Shown here one piece after another: positions 11,029 through 22,820 of a DNA stretch of 64,000 nt (positions within the stretch are counted from its first letter, which is position 1; every line of letters begins with the position of its first letter). Made by a program: the position numbers and the translations under genes. The notes under the pieces were generated by a model, which made no database searches, was not told the DNA's origin, and was given only the letters and a program-made list of their open reading frames with translations. Origin of the DNA: Rostrohypoxylon terebratum (lineage: Eukaryota; Ascomycota; Sordariomycetes; Xylariales; Hypoxylaceae); contig MU385909.1 of assembly GCA_022497145.1 (NCBI GenBank), positions 62,001 to 126,000 on the forward strand, given 5' to 3'.

Positions 11029-12490
11029 CTCGGAATATTTCGATATATATATCCTCGTGACTTCGAACCAAAAAACCTGTCTCACCCCCAAAAAGGAACG
11101 ACGCGAAAAGAATCGGAGAACCCGCTCAACCAAAGCGAGCCAGGCCTAATAACGAGTAGACTGCCGGAATCCCGAACCAGCAAGCCTAGTAGGTATCACA
11201 AAAAAAGGGATCGAAAAAGAACGAAGGGGGACGCCGACACTATCAAAGGAGCGAACGCACACGATGGAGAGAAGAAGAAGCAGAAGGGAAGAAAAAGCGC
11301 ATTCGAAAAATACCAAGGGAGAGAAACCGACGCGGCAGAGCGGCCTCGTCTCGATTACATACCTATTACTTACCGACTTGGCCCTGTCTGTCTGCTCCCA
11401 TGGCCGGCTCCAGTTTCACACCATACCCTCGGGAACGCCATCCGAGCGCCTTCTCAAGGATGGAAGCTTTCGTGAACTGCATGCAATCCGAACAACTGAC
11501 CGTGTCGTTGGCAGCTTGAAGAACCCCGGGGCGGCTGTGACGCCTCGCGCTTGTCTGGGGACAGTGGATGGGTAGGGAGGGACTGATGTTGGTGCAGGGA
11601 GATCATTCATGCCCATCCCGTTACAGGTCCCGAAGCGGCAATGCGCGCAGCCTCAGGATGGGAAAATCAAACTCTGTTCGAACGAGCTGGGGATCATCAT
11701 GAGTTCTTTCATGCTTCAATAAAACCTAACCAGTTAGACAAGACAAGAGAGCCATCGTCATCGCCATCATGCCAATTAATTCTCCGATCATGAAAAGCAA
11801 ATTTATACAAACGGAATTTCCAATGGACAGAGTTAAATATCAGACGAAGCCTTCAGTCGAACTTTCCAGCGGTAGATAACAGAAGCTGAGACGAATTAGC
11901 AGACGGAGTCCGTGCATTAATGCTTAAAATTTTAGGGGACGGAATGCCGTTTCAAATCCCACGTGAGATGCGACTTTCAAGGTACCATCGACAATTAAAA
12001 GTGAGATCATCCACCAAATCTACAAGGCACATAGGTAAGGTTTGCGACCAACTCGCCGTTCACACGAACCCGATGATTTGCGAGCTCCGTCGGTACCAAA
12101 CCACCGTAGCTTCACACACCATCTTCATATACCGAGCTAGGTAAGGCAGAACCATACCCAAGATCTCACAATCTCGGGCTTCGCAAACAATGTCTCATGT
12201 CACTCACTCATAATCAACCAAAGCCGATCATATATAATGCATCGCGATGTACAATAAACATGCACCTCTAAACCCTGTTCCACTGTGTATGATGTACAAA
12301 GTCTATTTTCCCGTAACGCCCTGCGCGCAATCAGAGCCCCGTATCAGAAAACAAAAGAGAGTTGCGCGAAACCCGAATGATTTAGCTACCCCTGCGCGCC
12401 TATACCAGATGTGTCCCACGCAGCAGATAGGAAATTATTAGTTCACCCGTCGCCACCGTCATCGTCACCGTCACCGCCAAAATCACCTCT
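11029..12490. other. Protease promoter and zinc-transporter 3' flank
   Basis: A long plus-strand frame (10663-11475) runs antisense over the first exon of the protease and is judged a shadow. Purine-rich sequence at about 11170-11340 is on the promoter side of the protease. No further gene is supported. Confidence 0.5.
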
Positions 12491-14263
12491 TCAGTGTTGG
12501 TGATGCTCGTGGTCGTGGTCGTGATCGCCGCTGTGATCATGAGGGGTCGAATGGCTAGATCTTCGGCTTGATCCCGCCTTCGAAGCTGCTTGAGAAGGTA
12601 GCGCGCAGCATCCCTGGCCTACGCAGTCGTCTACGCACTCTAGTAGGCACACGTCGCCCCCGTAGCGCGGCGATGCCTGTCCGTCTAGCGTCATAGAACC
12701 ATCATCGACGTGGTTACAATCATCTTCTAAACAGAACTCTGGCTGTATAGTGGCGCTATGAATGCCGTACGCGTGTAGACATTTCCGCGCCTGCTTAGCG
12801 AGCTTCATATATTTCTCTCCTCCTTCGCTTGTGATAGGGAAGGCGACTTGCACGTGCAAGGAGGCAACAACCTTCGTATCTGAAAGCTGCCAGATATGTA
12901 CGTGGTGGCAACTAATTACTCCGGGAAGAGCCTGAATATCTTCTTTGATATCCTGGAGATCGATATGGTCAGGCGTTGCCTGTAGAAGCACTTGAGCCGT
13001 TGCCTTGGTGAGGGGGATTGCGGATTTCAGTATGATCAGAGTAATAAATAGTGAGACGGCAGGGTCGGCATAGTAACGTCCCGACCAGTCAGTAAGCCAG
13101 ATAATCAAGGCCGTAACAATCACGCCCACGTTTCCTAGAGCGTCACCCAGGACATGAAGGACCATAGCGTTCATGCCCATGTCAGCGTGGGAATGGCCAT
13201 GACCGTGACCTTTCCTTGATTTTGACTTAGGCCTGTTATGATGATGATCTAGATGGGTTCCAGAATCACGTCTAAGACGGAAGTGATGGTGAGAACTCCT
13301 TGATCGGCTGACGTGCTTATCCTTTTGCGCAGTACTCTTATCCGACACGCGCTCGTTCGAGATGAGGGGTGTAGTTTCGTCAATGGCTGATTCTTCACGG
13401 GTAGGGGAATCGATGGAGCTATCATCGTTGGAACTGTCATCCGTCTCGTTGTCATTTCGGCTCAATTTACTATGGTCAATAATGTCCTGTCTAAAGCTGG
13501 CTGGATGGATGCTGAAATCGTCAATACTAGTGAGGCGGTTATGCTTAACGCTACCCGCACGTCGACGTTCTCTACCCCTAGATAGGGCACCCCGGCTAGT
13601 GCCTCGTTCGTGACTGTGTTTTTGATCGCTCTCGGGCTGGTTGAATTGAATGTGGCGGACAGTTCCTGAAGAGGCATTCTCGGCTCGAGCCCGCGCTAAA
13701 GCAACTTCGGGCAGAACATCCATCGCGGGTCCATTTTCGTCCACTATTGCTTGCGTCGCAGTTGCTCTACCTTCCTCAGCTGCAGCAATGTTATCGTGCT
13801 GGTGGACATGTTCGTGTCCGTGTTCGTGATCGTCGTGCGAATGGCCTCCGTGGTCGTGTCCATGTCCTCCTAGAACCAAGAATCCTACGAGGTTCGATGC
13901 AAGACCGAAACAACCGACGATAAGAATGAGCTTCGGATTCGTGACTTCCTGGGGCTCGATGAACCGAGTCAATGCTTCGAGGATAATGGAAACGCATAGG
14001 GCGATTAGGAAGACGGCGTTGAATGCAGCACCGAGGATTTCGGCGCGAACCCATCCGTAGGAGAATTTGTTGGTGGTTGCTCTTTGAGCGACAGTAACAG
14101 CCCACAAGCCAATAACCAGTGAGATGATGTCGTTCAGCATGTGGAATGCATCCGCCATCAAAGCCAAGGAGTGGACCATGAAACCGGATATCAGTTCCAC
14201 AAGAAAGAATGTAATATCAATGGCCAGCATAATGCCGATCCGGGTAGTTTTAGACCAAGCCAT
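12491..14263 (-). CDS. zrc1: CDF-family vacuolar zinc transporter (ZRC1/COT1 type)
   Basis: An intronless frame of 590 aa with an ATG at 14263. Seen: the transport-site motif ALMADAFHMLND (His41 and Asp45), several N-terminal membrane helices, a long His-rich cytosolic loop with an HGHDHGGHSHDDHEHGHEH stretch near residue 135 and a second HGHGHSHADMG block before helix V, then HVLGDALGNVGV (second HxxxD) and a cytosolic C-terminal domain. The protein ends in another His/Asp-rich tail. These are hallmarks of the yeast Zrc1/Cot1 group, which moves cytosolic Zn2+ (and Co2+) into the vacuole in exchange for H+. The loop between helices IV and V is unusually long (over 200 residues) and contains Ser- and Arg-rich stretches. 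The gene symbol is by family resemblance. Zinc specificity is inferred from the family. Confidence 0.93.
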   Translation of the reverse strand: MAWSKTTRIGIMLAIDITFFLVELISGFMVHSLALMADAFHMLNDIISLVIGLWAVTVAQRATTNKFSYGWVRAEILGAAFNAVFLIALCVSIILEALTRFIEPQEVTNPKLILIVGCFGLASNLVGFLVLGGHGHDHGGHSHDDHEHGHEHVHQHDNIAAAEEGRATATQAIVDENGPAMDVLPEVALARARAENASSGTVRHIQFNQPESDQKHSHERGTSRGALSRGRERRRAGSVKHNRLTSIDDFSIHPASFRQDIIDHSKLSRNDNETDDSSNDDSSIDSPTREESAIDETTPLISNERVSDKSTAQKDKHVSRSRSSHHHFRLRRDSGTHLDHHHNRPKSKSRKGHGHGHSHADMGMNAMVLHVLGDALGNVGVIVTALIIWLTDWSGRYYADPAVSLFITLIILKSAIPLTKATAQVLLQATPDHIDLQDIKEDIQALPGVISCHHVHIWQLSDTKVVASLHVQVAFPITSEGGEKYMKLAKQARKCLHAYGIHSATIQPEFCLEDDCNHVDDGSMTLDGQASPRYGGDVCLLECVDDCVGQGCCALPSQAASKAGSSRRSSHSTPHDHSGDHDHDHEHHQH

Positions 14264-17200
14264 CGCGACGGTAATGGCACAGGGCCAATCGATAGTAAAT
14301 CGGCGATGAGATCTGGAGAAGATGGGTGGTGCACGATGGGCACCGAACGTAGGTGGTCGTGATCGCGTATGAAAGAAAAATGGAAGATGAAAAAAAGATA
14401 GAAGACGACTAGGTAAAGGTTAGTGGCGATGGTTGTTAAGGACTCCAGGACTGCAAAAACCAATCAAGGACCTAAAATCGGAGCAGCGCCAATGGTGCGA
14501 TAAAAGCGGAAAAAGCAAACGACGACGTAATTAAACTACCCAGCTAATTGCCGCCATTGGCTTTTTTTAGGTTCTTTTATTAGCAGCCATACATTCACCT
14601 GAATCGCTCGTTATCCACCACGAGGATGATATATAGCAAACAAGGTTAAAAAAAAACAAAAAGGGAAGAGGGAAGAGGGAGGAGGTAAAAAGGTAGAGGC
14701 AAAAAAAGACAAATGTATGTAGCGACAAGCAACAAAAAAGGTGTTGTTTTTTCTTGGGACGAAACAGTCGCAGGTGTTTTAGCGTTTTGACATTTTGACG
14801 TTTCAATCTACCGGGACAGGTATAGGGGCACTCTTGCCATGCCTGGACTGATGATTGTGGAGCCTAAAAAAACATGCGTTGCTCGGTTCGGAGTACTCTT
14901 CGGAGTCAAAAATCGCGGGGATGCTTATCAGATGGAAGGGGTGGAAGGAGCCCTGAACTTTGTTCTCGCGCGATCGTTCAAGGTTTCGATGATAGACATT
15001 GACATGAAAGTTTTTTTCTGAAGGAGCAAGATGACGTTATTATGTCATAGGGTCATAGGGTCATAGGGCTCTCGTCGCTTGCTCTTCCCATTCGAAATTG
15101 ATATTCTCATTGGTCCATTTCCATTAAAAATAAGATCCAACGAGACGGGATACTGTGTTCGCTGGATTTGGTTCATGCAGTTCCTCAGGCTCAGCATATC
15201 ATGGATGTACCTAGGCAGGTACCTAGTACACAGGTATCACCGAGCTATCGGAGTTTCCATCAACGCAATCAACGCATCGTTCGGGTTCACCGGCGAAAGA
15301 TATCATCCCATTTAGGACGATGGCGTCCAAATAATTAAGCCCTCATCAGCCCATCTCCTATTACTTAAATTTCTCACGCAGCGCAGTGGAATGCGTGCAT
15401 CCATCGTCGGTTCCCATTCTGAGTCTTTTGACGGAATTGTTCTTCAATAGCTCTACTACATCGGATACATACTTTGGGACGCGTTCCAACCACCAGAGCG
15501 CGCTCCAGTTATTCAGGGATCAAGCGATCTTCCAATATACCGAGTATTGACTGGAATACCTTACCCAGATAGCCCAGCTGCCCAGTTTCTCAGGTTATCA
15601 GGTAGTGCAGTGCAGATGTCTACCTCCAGCTATTATGCTGTACCTTAGTTTGAATAACTTTAATAGCGGCATGCAACCAATCCTATCAAGGATAAGTGCG
15701 AGAGATATTGCGGTTTCGGTCACCCTTTTCAGGGATTATCAAGCCCCATCAGCCCCATGATATCATTGACCTTCTAACCCTCCTCTATCCTTATTCCAGT
15801 GTCTTCAAATACCTAGAGTAATATAGAGTAATAATTCTTTCAAGTCTTTGGCATGTCAGATTGTGAAAATCGACAAGCAATAAGTATACGTTTGTACCAA
15901 ATCCCATAACCACGTTTTCGGTGTAGCTAGGTACCTATGATCCTAGATACCAGATACTGGGTACTAGGTAGGTAGATTGATACTACTAGGTACATAAAGT
16001 ACCTGCAATAGGTAGTCATGTTACACACAGCTCCTTTGGAGTTGTCGGTTCAACCAATAATTAATATAGTAGTAAATATTGTATGGTCTTTTCTTTTTAT
16101 AGCGTCTTACCGAATGGATATGACGTCGCGATCATCAGAATTTTTCTACTCAGTGAGTTGGTGAGGGAAAAAAAAATAGACGGAGCGAATACATTTCAAG
16201 CAATAGGAACATTTGTGAGGCCCCATCGTGGAGATAGAAGGACTTCCAACTTAGGTCCCGAGACTGATTGAAAAGGTCTCGGTTTCTTCCCATTTACGTG
16301 GCTTCCCGATGAAATAAAGACAGGTACGTGTTTATTGTCTTGAATTAGGTATTCCGTACAGAGAGGTCGTTGGAAAAGGAGGCTGACTGTCATAGCACCA
16401 AGTAGGACGGAACACAATAGTCACACGAGTTTCAAATGCAGGCCGTCTTCCAGCCAGACCACGACATTAGCGGGATTGACGAACGTGTACAAACAATGCT
16501 GTTGTCAAGATGGATATCCTGCTTTCGGCCGAAATTGTTGGTCTTGAGCGATTTAGGGGGCGGCGGGTCACTATTTTCGTGGTCTTCATATTATCTCACA
16601 ATTCTGGGTTATGAGCCGTATCCTAGGAAGCGCTGGTAGCGCACGCATATTCGAGTCGTGTCATGTCCAGATCGTGGGTGGTGAAAAGGGAATCGGTTAA
16701 GCTGGATGTGACTTGATAACATAGCACTGGTATGTGTGATATGTATCCGAATGTGTTAAGCCGAAGTCTTAGCAAGGCAGACCAGAAGGTGATATTCCTA
16801 ATTCGTGGATTATAACATCAACTTAAGGCCCGGGGTCCTTTGGGTGTAAAGCTACCCAAGCCCACGCTAACAGCAGGTTACCTCGCGACTTCTACTACCA
16901 GTCACTGGTTGGACGCGGGGAAGCTTGTCAATACGCAACCGAGGGCGCTTATGGGTGTTAATGAAGAATGGACCTGCATATAAACAGCGGTCACTATATA
17001 GGGAGGTATTACCTGAGGTCGTGGCTGTGGGAAGTCACAAGAGGAAACGGTCTCTCCCGTCGCTGAGTACAACCTCCTGCCAAGAAATCGATGCATGTCG
17101 GTAGTGTATGTGATATCTGCGATGTTGCCATCACGAGAAGCGACGTGGGTGCAGGGGATCCAAGAATTCATTGGAAGTTACAACAAAGGGTCGATCCCTA

Positions 17201-17678
17201 GCCCTCTATGTGATATACGAAGTGGCAAAGGTCGGTGTGAGGCCCGGATCGAGAAGGGAAGCCTAGCACTTCTTAGTTAATCGCTCTATATCCACCACTA
17301 TGAGTTCATACATACATCTATATACCTGAACGGCGCACGTCCGAGTCCAAATGAGCCTTGGGTTACTGTTATATGGTTGAGCCACGGGTAAGTTATTCAT
17401 GCGGGGGGAGTATGTATTTACCAACTTCCGGCTATTGTTGATTGTTGAGTGAGTCTGCGCGCCTAAGCGAGAACAGATGCAGTTGAGAGTGATGGCGAAA
17501 GAGGGGTTATTCATCCCAGCGGAAGGTCCTCTTAGACAGGTCATGAGACGATACCATAGAGGAGATCATGACCTACATCAGAACCATTTCCCAAACTCCT
17601 GAAATCTACTTAGACGATACTCCCATGTATATTTTTGCCTCTACCGTGTGTCATGTCTTTTCACCGTCCATGCCTCAT

Positions 17679-18152
17679 TTACTTCAGACCTCGGCACAAT
17701 ATCTCCGAGCCTCTGAGAGACAGATACGAAGGGCACGTAAGCTGACTTAATAATGGCTCATCCGCAACAGTCAAAGGCAGTGGCGACCGACGGCCAGATA
17801 TTCCTAATTGCAAAATGGGTTCACCGCATAAAGAATCTCCTATATTAAGAATGGTATCCAGGCTACGTTGATTTCGTAATGCTGATGTAGGCGTCGTGAA
17901 GATCTGTGATACGATCATTTGAAGTGGTGTAACCCCTAACCTTTCCGAGTTGCCGTGGGGGTTTGAGCTAAGAGCTAGGTGTTTGCCAACTAATATGCGA
18001 CTGATGCCGTGGCGTGTCAGTAGAACTAGCGAAGCCAGAGAGGATGGCCAGGAGATGTACTGAGGGAGTATCAGCAGCCAGTATACACAATAGAGTACAC
18101 ATGCCATGGAACTCCGCCCTCCTTGGAACATAACGGAGTAACTAAGGCCCAT
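17679..18152 (-). CDS. Hypothetical ORF, possible orphan or decayed gene
   Basis: An ATG-started frame of 157 codons with no recognised domain. The first 50 residues are fairly hydrophobic (a segment rich in Leu, Val and Ile follows MGLSYSVMFQGG), which could be a membrane segment. Codon third positions are not clearly GC-biased, unlike the confident genes of this window. It may be a chance frame. Confidence 0.15.
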   Translation of the reverse strand: MGLSYSVMFQGGRSSMACVLYCVYWLLILPQYISWPSSLASLVLLTRHGISRILVGKHLALSSNPHGNSERLGVTPLQMIVSQIFTTPTSALRNQRSLDTILNIGDSLCGEPILQLGISGRRSPLPLTVADEPLLSQLTCPSYLSLRGSEILCRGLK

Positions 18153-20013
18153 TCAAACCCACCGGATAACGCGTAGCCTTGGACGAGCGTATGTTGGTGT
18201 CCCCGGCCATACCAAACCTAAGACAAAATCGACCTGATTGTAGACGCGCAAAGACAGCCGGAAAGGGGATCACCGATATAGGAGAACCCGATATCTGATT
18301 TTCATTGTTGCAATGGTCTTGACTGCGCAGAGAGACCTCTTAACAAGGCTAGCGATGAGGACATCCCCGTATCATCTAGTAATGTCCGCTCGAAAGACAC
18401 CTCAACACCGGATAGGTTAACCGGCGTGTGCCAAGGCAACATTGATATACTACTTCCGAATCTCATATACGGTTATCCAAACCGATCACGCATGTGCTTG
18501 GCCCCTTCCGAATGAAGATTTTCCACCCGAATGTCGAACGATTCTTCCATGTTTAACCCATATCGAAGAGCCCTGATACCTGTGTTAAGGGCCATCAGAC
18601 GTTGGGATAAGATTGATAAGCACCACGTGCCTAAGAAGTCCATAGGCCATTAAGCCCGAACTACGGACGGCACAATGCTGCATGAAAACCGAGTGCATTA
18701 GTCGGTCAGTGAACCGATAGAGCTTTGAATGTGACCTCCAAGGATTCAAAGTGTCTAGCGAGACCCTATCCGGCAGGAGCCTCGTACGCCTCTTCAGCCA
18801 CAATATGCAGGCTGCAGGTAAAATAGATTGGGCGACAGGCCACGGATAAGACTTCCGAGCCAATCCAGTCTCGGTTTGATACCCATTCACATGAACTCGA
18901 TAATGTGAAGCCGGAAGTTTCTTATGTTAACACAATAATGTTAAAAGGGAATCTGAGGATGAGTTTGGTCGAATGTATAGAGATCATCGCTACCGGCTTC
19001 GCGGCCCATGGTAGGACTAGTGTAGCTTGCTGCTATCGGAGTTTTTCTAGTTGAGCCTCGTTCGAGCATCAGCTCGGTTATCTTCTGGCCGAGCCTAAGA
19101 AGAGGGAATAGTGGTACAGGAGAAGTCGATCAGCCCCACCCCGTACTTTTATGCATAATGAAGTGAGCAGTGCCGGGTTCGTGGTCGTGTTGGCCCATAA
19201 TTACGATCGAGAACCGCAACGACTAAAGTTGTTTCTAGAACACATCCGTGCATCTACTGACCTTGTTTCATATATATATGCTATATGCCGAAGCCAAGCC
19301 GATCAAAGCAACGGTGCTAATGCGAAGATGTCAGCTCATACAAAGGCGCCAGAGTTCCGAGCTCTCTCCGGAACGTAAGGAGCCTCGCCGGGATATTGTT
19401 TTCGCTGAATTTAGCTTCGATCTCGGTATTATCCGAAATAACGGCTAGAATTCGCAAAACCTAAATAGTGCTTGATTGAGAAAACCACCAGCGATTTCGA
19501 TCGGCTCAAAGATACGACCATTACCTCGCAAATGTTCTAGATCGTGCTGATGTTAGAGAGCACCTAAAGCTGTGCGGCCAAAAAAATAACAGGACAATGA
19601 CATGTGTAGGTACTATAGGTAGGTACTCCCTTCACAGAATATATTTAGGTATAATTTCGTTGTCAAAGAGGAATAAATTAAGAGGGGGAAAACAGCATCC
19701 TTTAGTGATTATAAAGTAGTGAGCTTTATCGGTATTGAGAGGAAATAAATGAAGAGTGCTGCGGAATAAGCTTCGATAAACTCAAGTAAGAATTAGGGTT
19801 AGAAAAAGGAGATTTTGAGAAAGCTGATCTGTCGGAGATCCAGAGCTGGTCTGGTGGCCCGCCGAGGAAAGTCCCCAAGGCGGATTTCGGCGCGGTCTGC
19901 GTCATCCTATCGTAAGGCGGCTGAGCGGTAAGCGTGCATGATACTTCCTAGAAACCCTCTAAAAAGATTCCAGACTTTGTAACATGCCACTAGATGTCCT
20001 GATCAAATATTAC

Positions 20014-20349
20014 CTATACAGAATGTAGCGACCTAAGCCTTAAGGTACCAGCTAGGTAGGTAGCAAATATTACCACTTCCGATAGGCGAAGATACACCGT
20101 GGCGATCTCGAGTGCCCGGGAACTCGGGTAATCATTTATAACCCTGGATTCGTTTATTTTGAACCACAGGGATTTGTCGTCGTACAGGACGAATTGGAAC
20201 CGATAGGGATGCCAAGACTTGGGCTTAGGTCCTTCGATCGGAGAGATTTCGATTCTCTTGTACACCCTGACACCTAGGTGAGGTGGCTGGGTGGTCTCAG
20301 ATTGGTTATCTATTTCGACAAACACTCTCGGGCGGTCGAGGTCCACTAG
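20014..20349 (-). pseudogene. Exon-like open frame without ATG
   Basis: An open frame of about 110 codons whose only early start is GTG. The residue pattern (RPRVFVEIDN, RVYKRIEISPIEGPKPKSW, FVLYDDKSLWFKI) looks like real protein, and its third positions are GC-rich. CTCTAG directly before the frame could be a splice acceptor. I could not join it to an upstream exon in the right phase. The family is unknown. It is either an internal exon of an undetected gene or a gene relic. Confidence 0.3.
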
Positions 20350-21785
20350 AGAACTAGAGGATCAATCGAGATGTAGATGCGAGCCTCGTCCATATTGTGA
20401 ATCGCGAAGAAAGTATACATCCTCCATCACGTTCACGACGACTTAAGTAGGACCTAGGTAGGTTCAATACTTTTTTAAGCCCTCTTGGGTCTATCACAGT
20501 CTGGAGCTGGGTGGAATTAACGCGGTTGATGGAAACAGTTTCCGCCGAATGCACGAATATCGGTTTACGATATCCGAGGCTGAGACGGAACCATGATCCA
20601 TGATCCACGGTCCACGGTAAGGGTATCACGTGGAAATGACCATGAGCCTGGATATCGCATCCATGATATCCGCAAGAATCCTGATAAGTTGGAAAGTAAA
20701 GAGGATGTCGATCCAGATTAGGGTAATGAAATGCGTAATATGTAAAAGTACCAAAGATTAAGCAACGTGTCTCCGGCCTGCGGCGTCTAGGCGTGTCTTA
20801 CAACTGGAAGTTGCCCGGTCTGCCAGTGAGAAGTGAGAAAGTTAGTTTAAGTGCGGAAATAATAAGGTTTAGCTGAAACGAGAATGTCATTGGCCGATCG
20901 GCGCTTCTATCCTAACTTTTCCCGACTATATGTCGTCACGGCCCGTCCAGCCGATGCGTTGATCGGGACCATTAAGAGTGGATCCGGACCCTGTTTTTCT
21001 TTTAGCGAAAGAGGCACCAACAGCGATTGGTAAAACCACTCAGATATTTTCCTAACCTAGAAATCCCTTCCTAGAACTTACCCACAACCTCCCCACAACC
21101 TACCCACAACCTACCTACTTAGGACCAACCTCACAGGACCTGAGGACCTACGTATGCACGAATGCACGATCACTTACATGCAGCCCGCTACCTAACATAC
21201 ACTACTGCCCATATCCTGACCATAGGATCCTGACCGTAGGATCTTCGACGCACTATGCGACAGTCCATGCTGGGTCTTCTTGACTCGATTGAATTCCTGG
21301 AATTTCGAAAACCTAGTTTTGAGCAGCGATCCGATCTGATTTGCAATGGTTTGATGACTGTGTGGACTTCGCGAGTGTTCCGCACAACTCATGGATATCC
21401 CTCGCCTGCTCACTTGCCCACTTGCTACTTTAGCAAATAGATGGGATTGTACACACACCCGGGTCAGCGGAAGACATACCCTAGGCCAATTTTTAGATGG
21501 AATCAGACTCCTCGGTAGTGCCTAGCAAACGAAAGCTTGCCGGCACCCGAATTGGGCTTGGATAGAACGGCGGCTATGTAGACGCAAATACTCTTTTTTA
21601 AAAAAAGAGTCACATCTACTTTAGCGTCTCCAAAGCTCAAAGTTATCCGATTCGCTCTCGGCGTGCTCTCAACCCCGTATGTCTCTTTTCCGCCGCCCTT
21701 CCTCACGGCCAAACCCTTTTCAAATTTGGGCCAAAGATGAGGTGACATCTTGTCCACCTGTCCATCGTACAGCTCACCCAGCCAG

Positions 21786-21813
21786 GACAGCGGACAGTGG
21801 ACAGTGGACAGTG
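21786..21813 (+). repeat. (GACAGTG)4 tandem array
   Basis: Four copies of a 7-nt unit, the first with one mismatch (GACAGCG). Confidence 0.75.
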
Positions 21814-22673
21814 GTACAAAGTCCAACGAATATATTTCATGTAATAGAGGAGGGTCACTGCTGATAAGTTCCCTCGGCCGTGGATCTTCCTCGTATACCA
21901 ATATACCAATATACGACCACTCTACCACGGTTTTCACTATACACTAGCTAATCAGAATCGCAGTTGTGCTTCCGTACCGAGCCAAAGAGAGTATGCGACT
22001 GGGAACCTCACCTTTAGCTACTCCACACTTTTTTCACTTCGTGATCTGTTTGCTGGGATATTCTTTAATTCACTAGACCGCCTCGTTTGCCAGATCAACC
22101 CTTGCTCCCCCGTATTCCCCGTCCGAATGGATAAGACTTCCCGTAGCGGCCCCCCACTCTACTCGTGAGAGACCAGCGTGGGCGTGGAATTTGTTTCGTC
22201 TTCTCTCCCCAGTACCTTGAAACAACGCAGCTCCGGTCCGTTCCTGCCGATGTGGGTATTTCCTAGTTAGGACCATCAATATAGCGTCCTTCGCAGGCCG
22301 ACTTGTCAAGTGACAATGGTTGCACTAGACGTTACCAGAGACCTCTTCCAGTTCCAGGGCGCACAATCTATCTCCACTCCTCCTCGGCGGCTTCGCGGCA
22401 CCTGCCTTTGATCGAGACTTAATAACGCTTGATAACATGTCGATCCTTCATCGGCCTCCTCAGCGTCTATGCAAGAAGCCTAAGATGTTCACGATAGGAA
22501 GTACCGTATACTCTTCTTGGCCAATTTGGTCCTGCATGACGCTATTTGCACTCTGTCTACCGTTCCCCTGTCTCAACATGCGTACCGAAGTTCTTCGTTG
22601 CGTACCTCGATAGATAACCATCATCACGTCAGCTACGAGGTAGTATTTTCTTCTCTTTTGTTGATATATAAGA

Positions 22674-22820
22674 ATGCCTACTTCAAACTTGGCGACTAGT
22701 TTTGAAGCCGTACTTGGCGAATATAACATCAAGATCACCCCGAGCGTCGTGGGTCAACAGGTTTCCTGGATACCAGGTTCTTCTAGTAACGTCAATTCGC
22801 CCCACAAGGCCTTATATTGA
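22674..22820 (+). CDS. Short upstream ORF or possible first exon of the GH3 gene
   Basis: An ATG at 22674 opens 48 codons (MPTSNLATSFEAVLG...) and stops with TGA overlapping the TTG at 22817 that opens the signal-peptide-like frame of the beta-glucosidase. It could be a regulatory upstream ORF. It could also be part of a first exon spliced to the GH3 frame, which has no ATG of its own before its hydrophobic N-terminus. A possible acceptor CACAAG ends at about 22808. Neither option can be proven from sequence. Confidence 0.3.
   Translation: MPTSNLATSFEAVLGEYNIKITPSVVGQQVSWIPGSSSNVNSPHKALY

Larger units (their letters stand above)
14264..22816. other. 8.5-kb gene-poor stretch with scattered coding-looking fragments
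   Basis: No complete gene could be built. The first about 100 bp are the promoter side of the zinc-transporter gene. TACCTAGGTACC-like motifs cluster near 15205-15235, 15925-15990 and 19610-19635. A GTCATAGG triplication is at 15042-15068 and a (GACAGTG)4 array at 21786-21813. Several frames look more protein-like than chance, for example 17679-18152 (-), 20014-20349 (-) and about 18260-18514 (+), but all lack a recognisable family and some lack an ATG. The stretch may be a graveyard of decayed genes. Confidence 0.5.

Noticed and set aside
10663..11475. 270-codon plus-strand ORF
   Set aside because: It runs antisense over exon 1 of the aspartic protease, whose splice sites, signal peptide and catalytic motifs are clear. 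It has no motif of its own.
21503..21937. 144-codon minus-strand frame
   Set aside because: The only start is GTG, it is partly made of the GACAGTG repeat, and no family is recognised.
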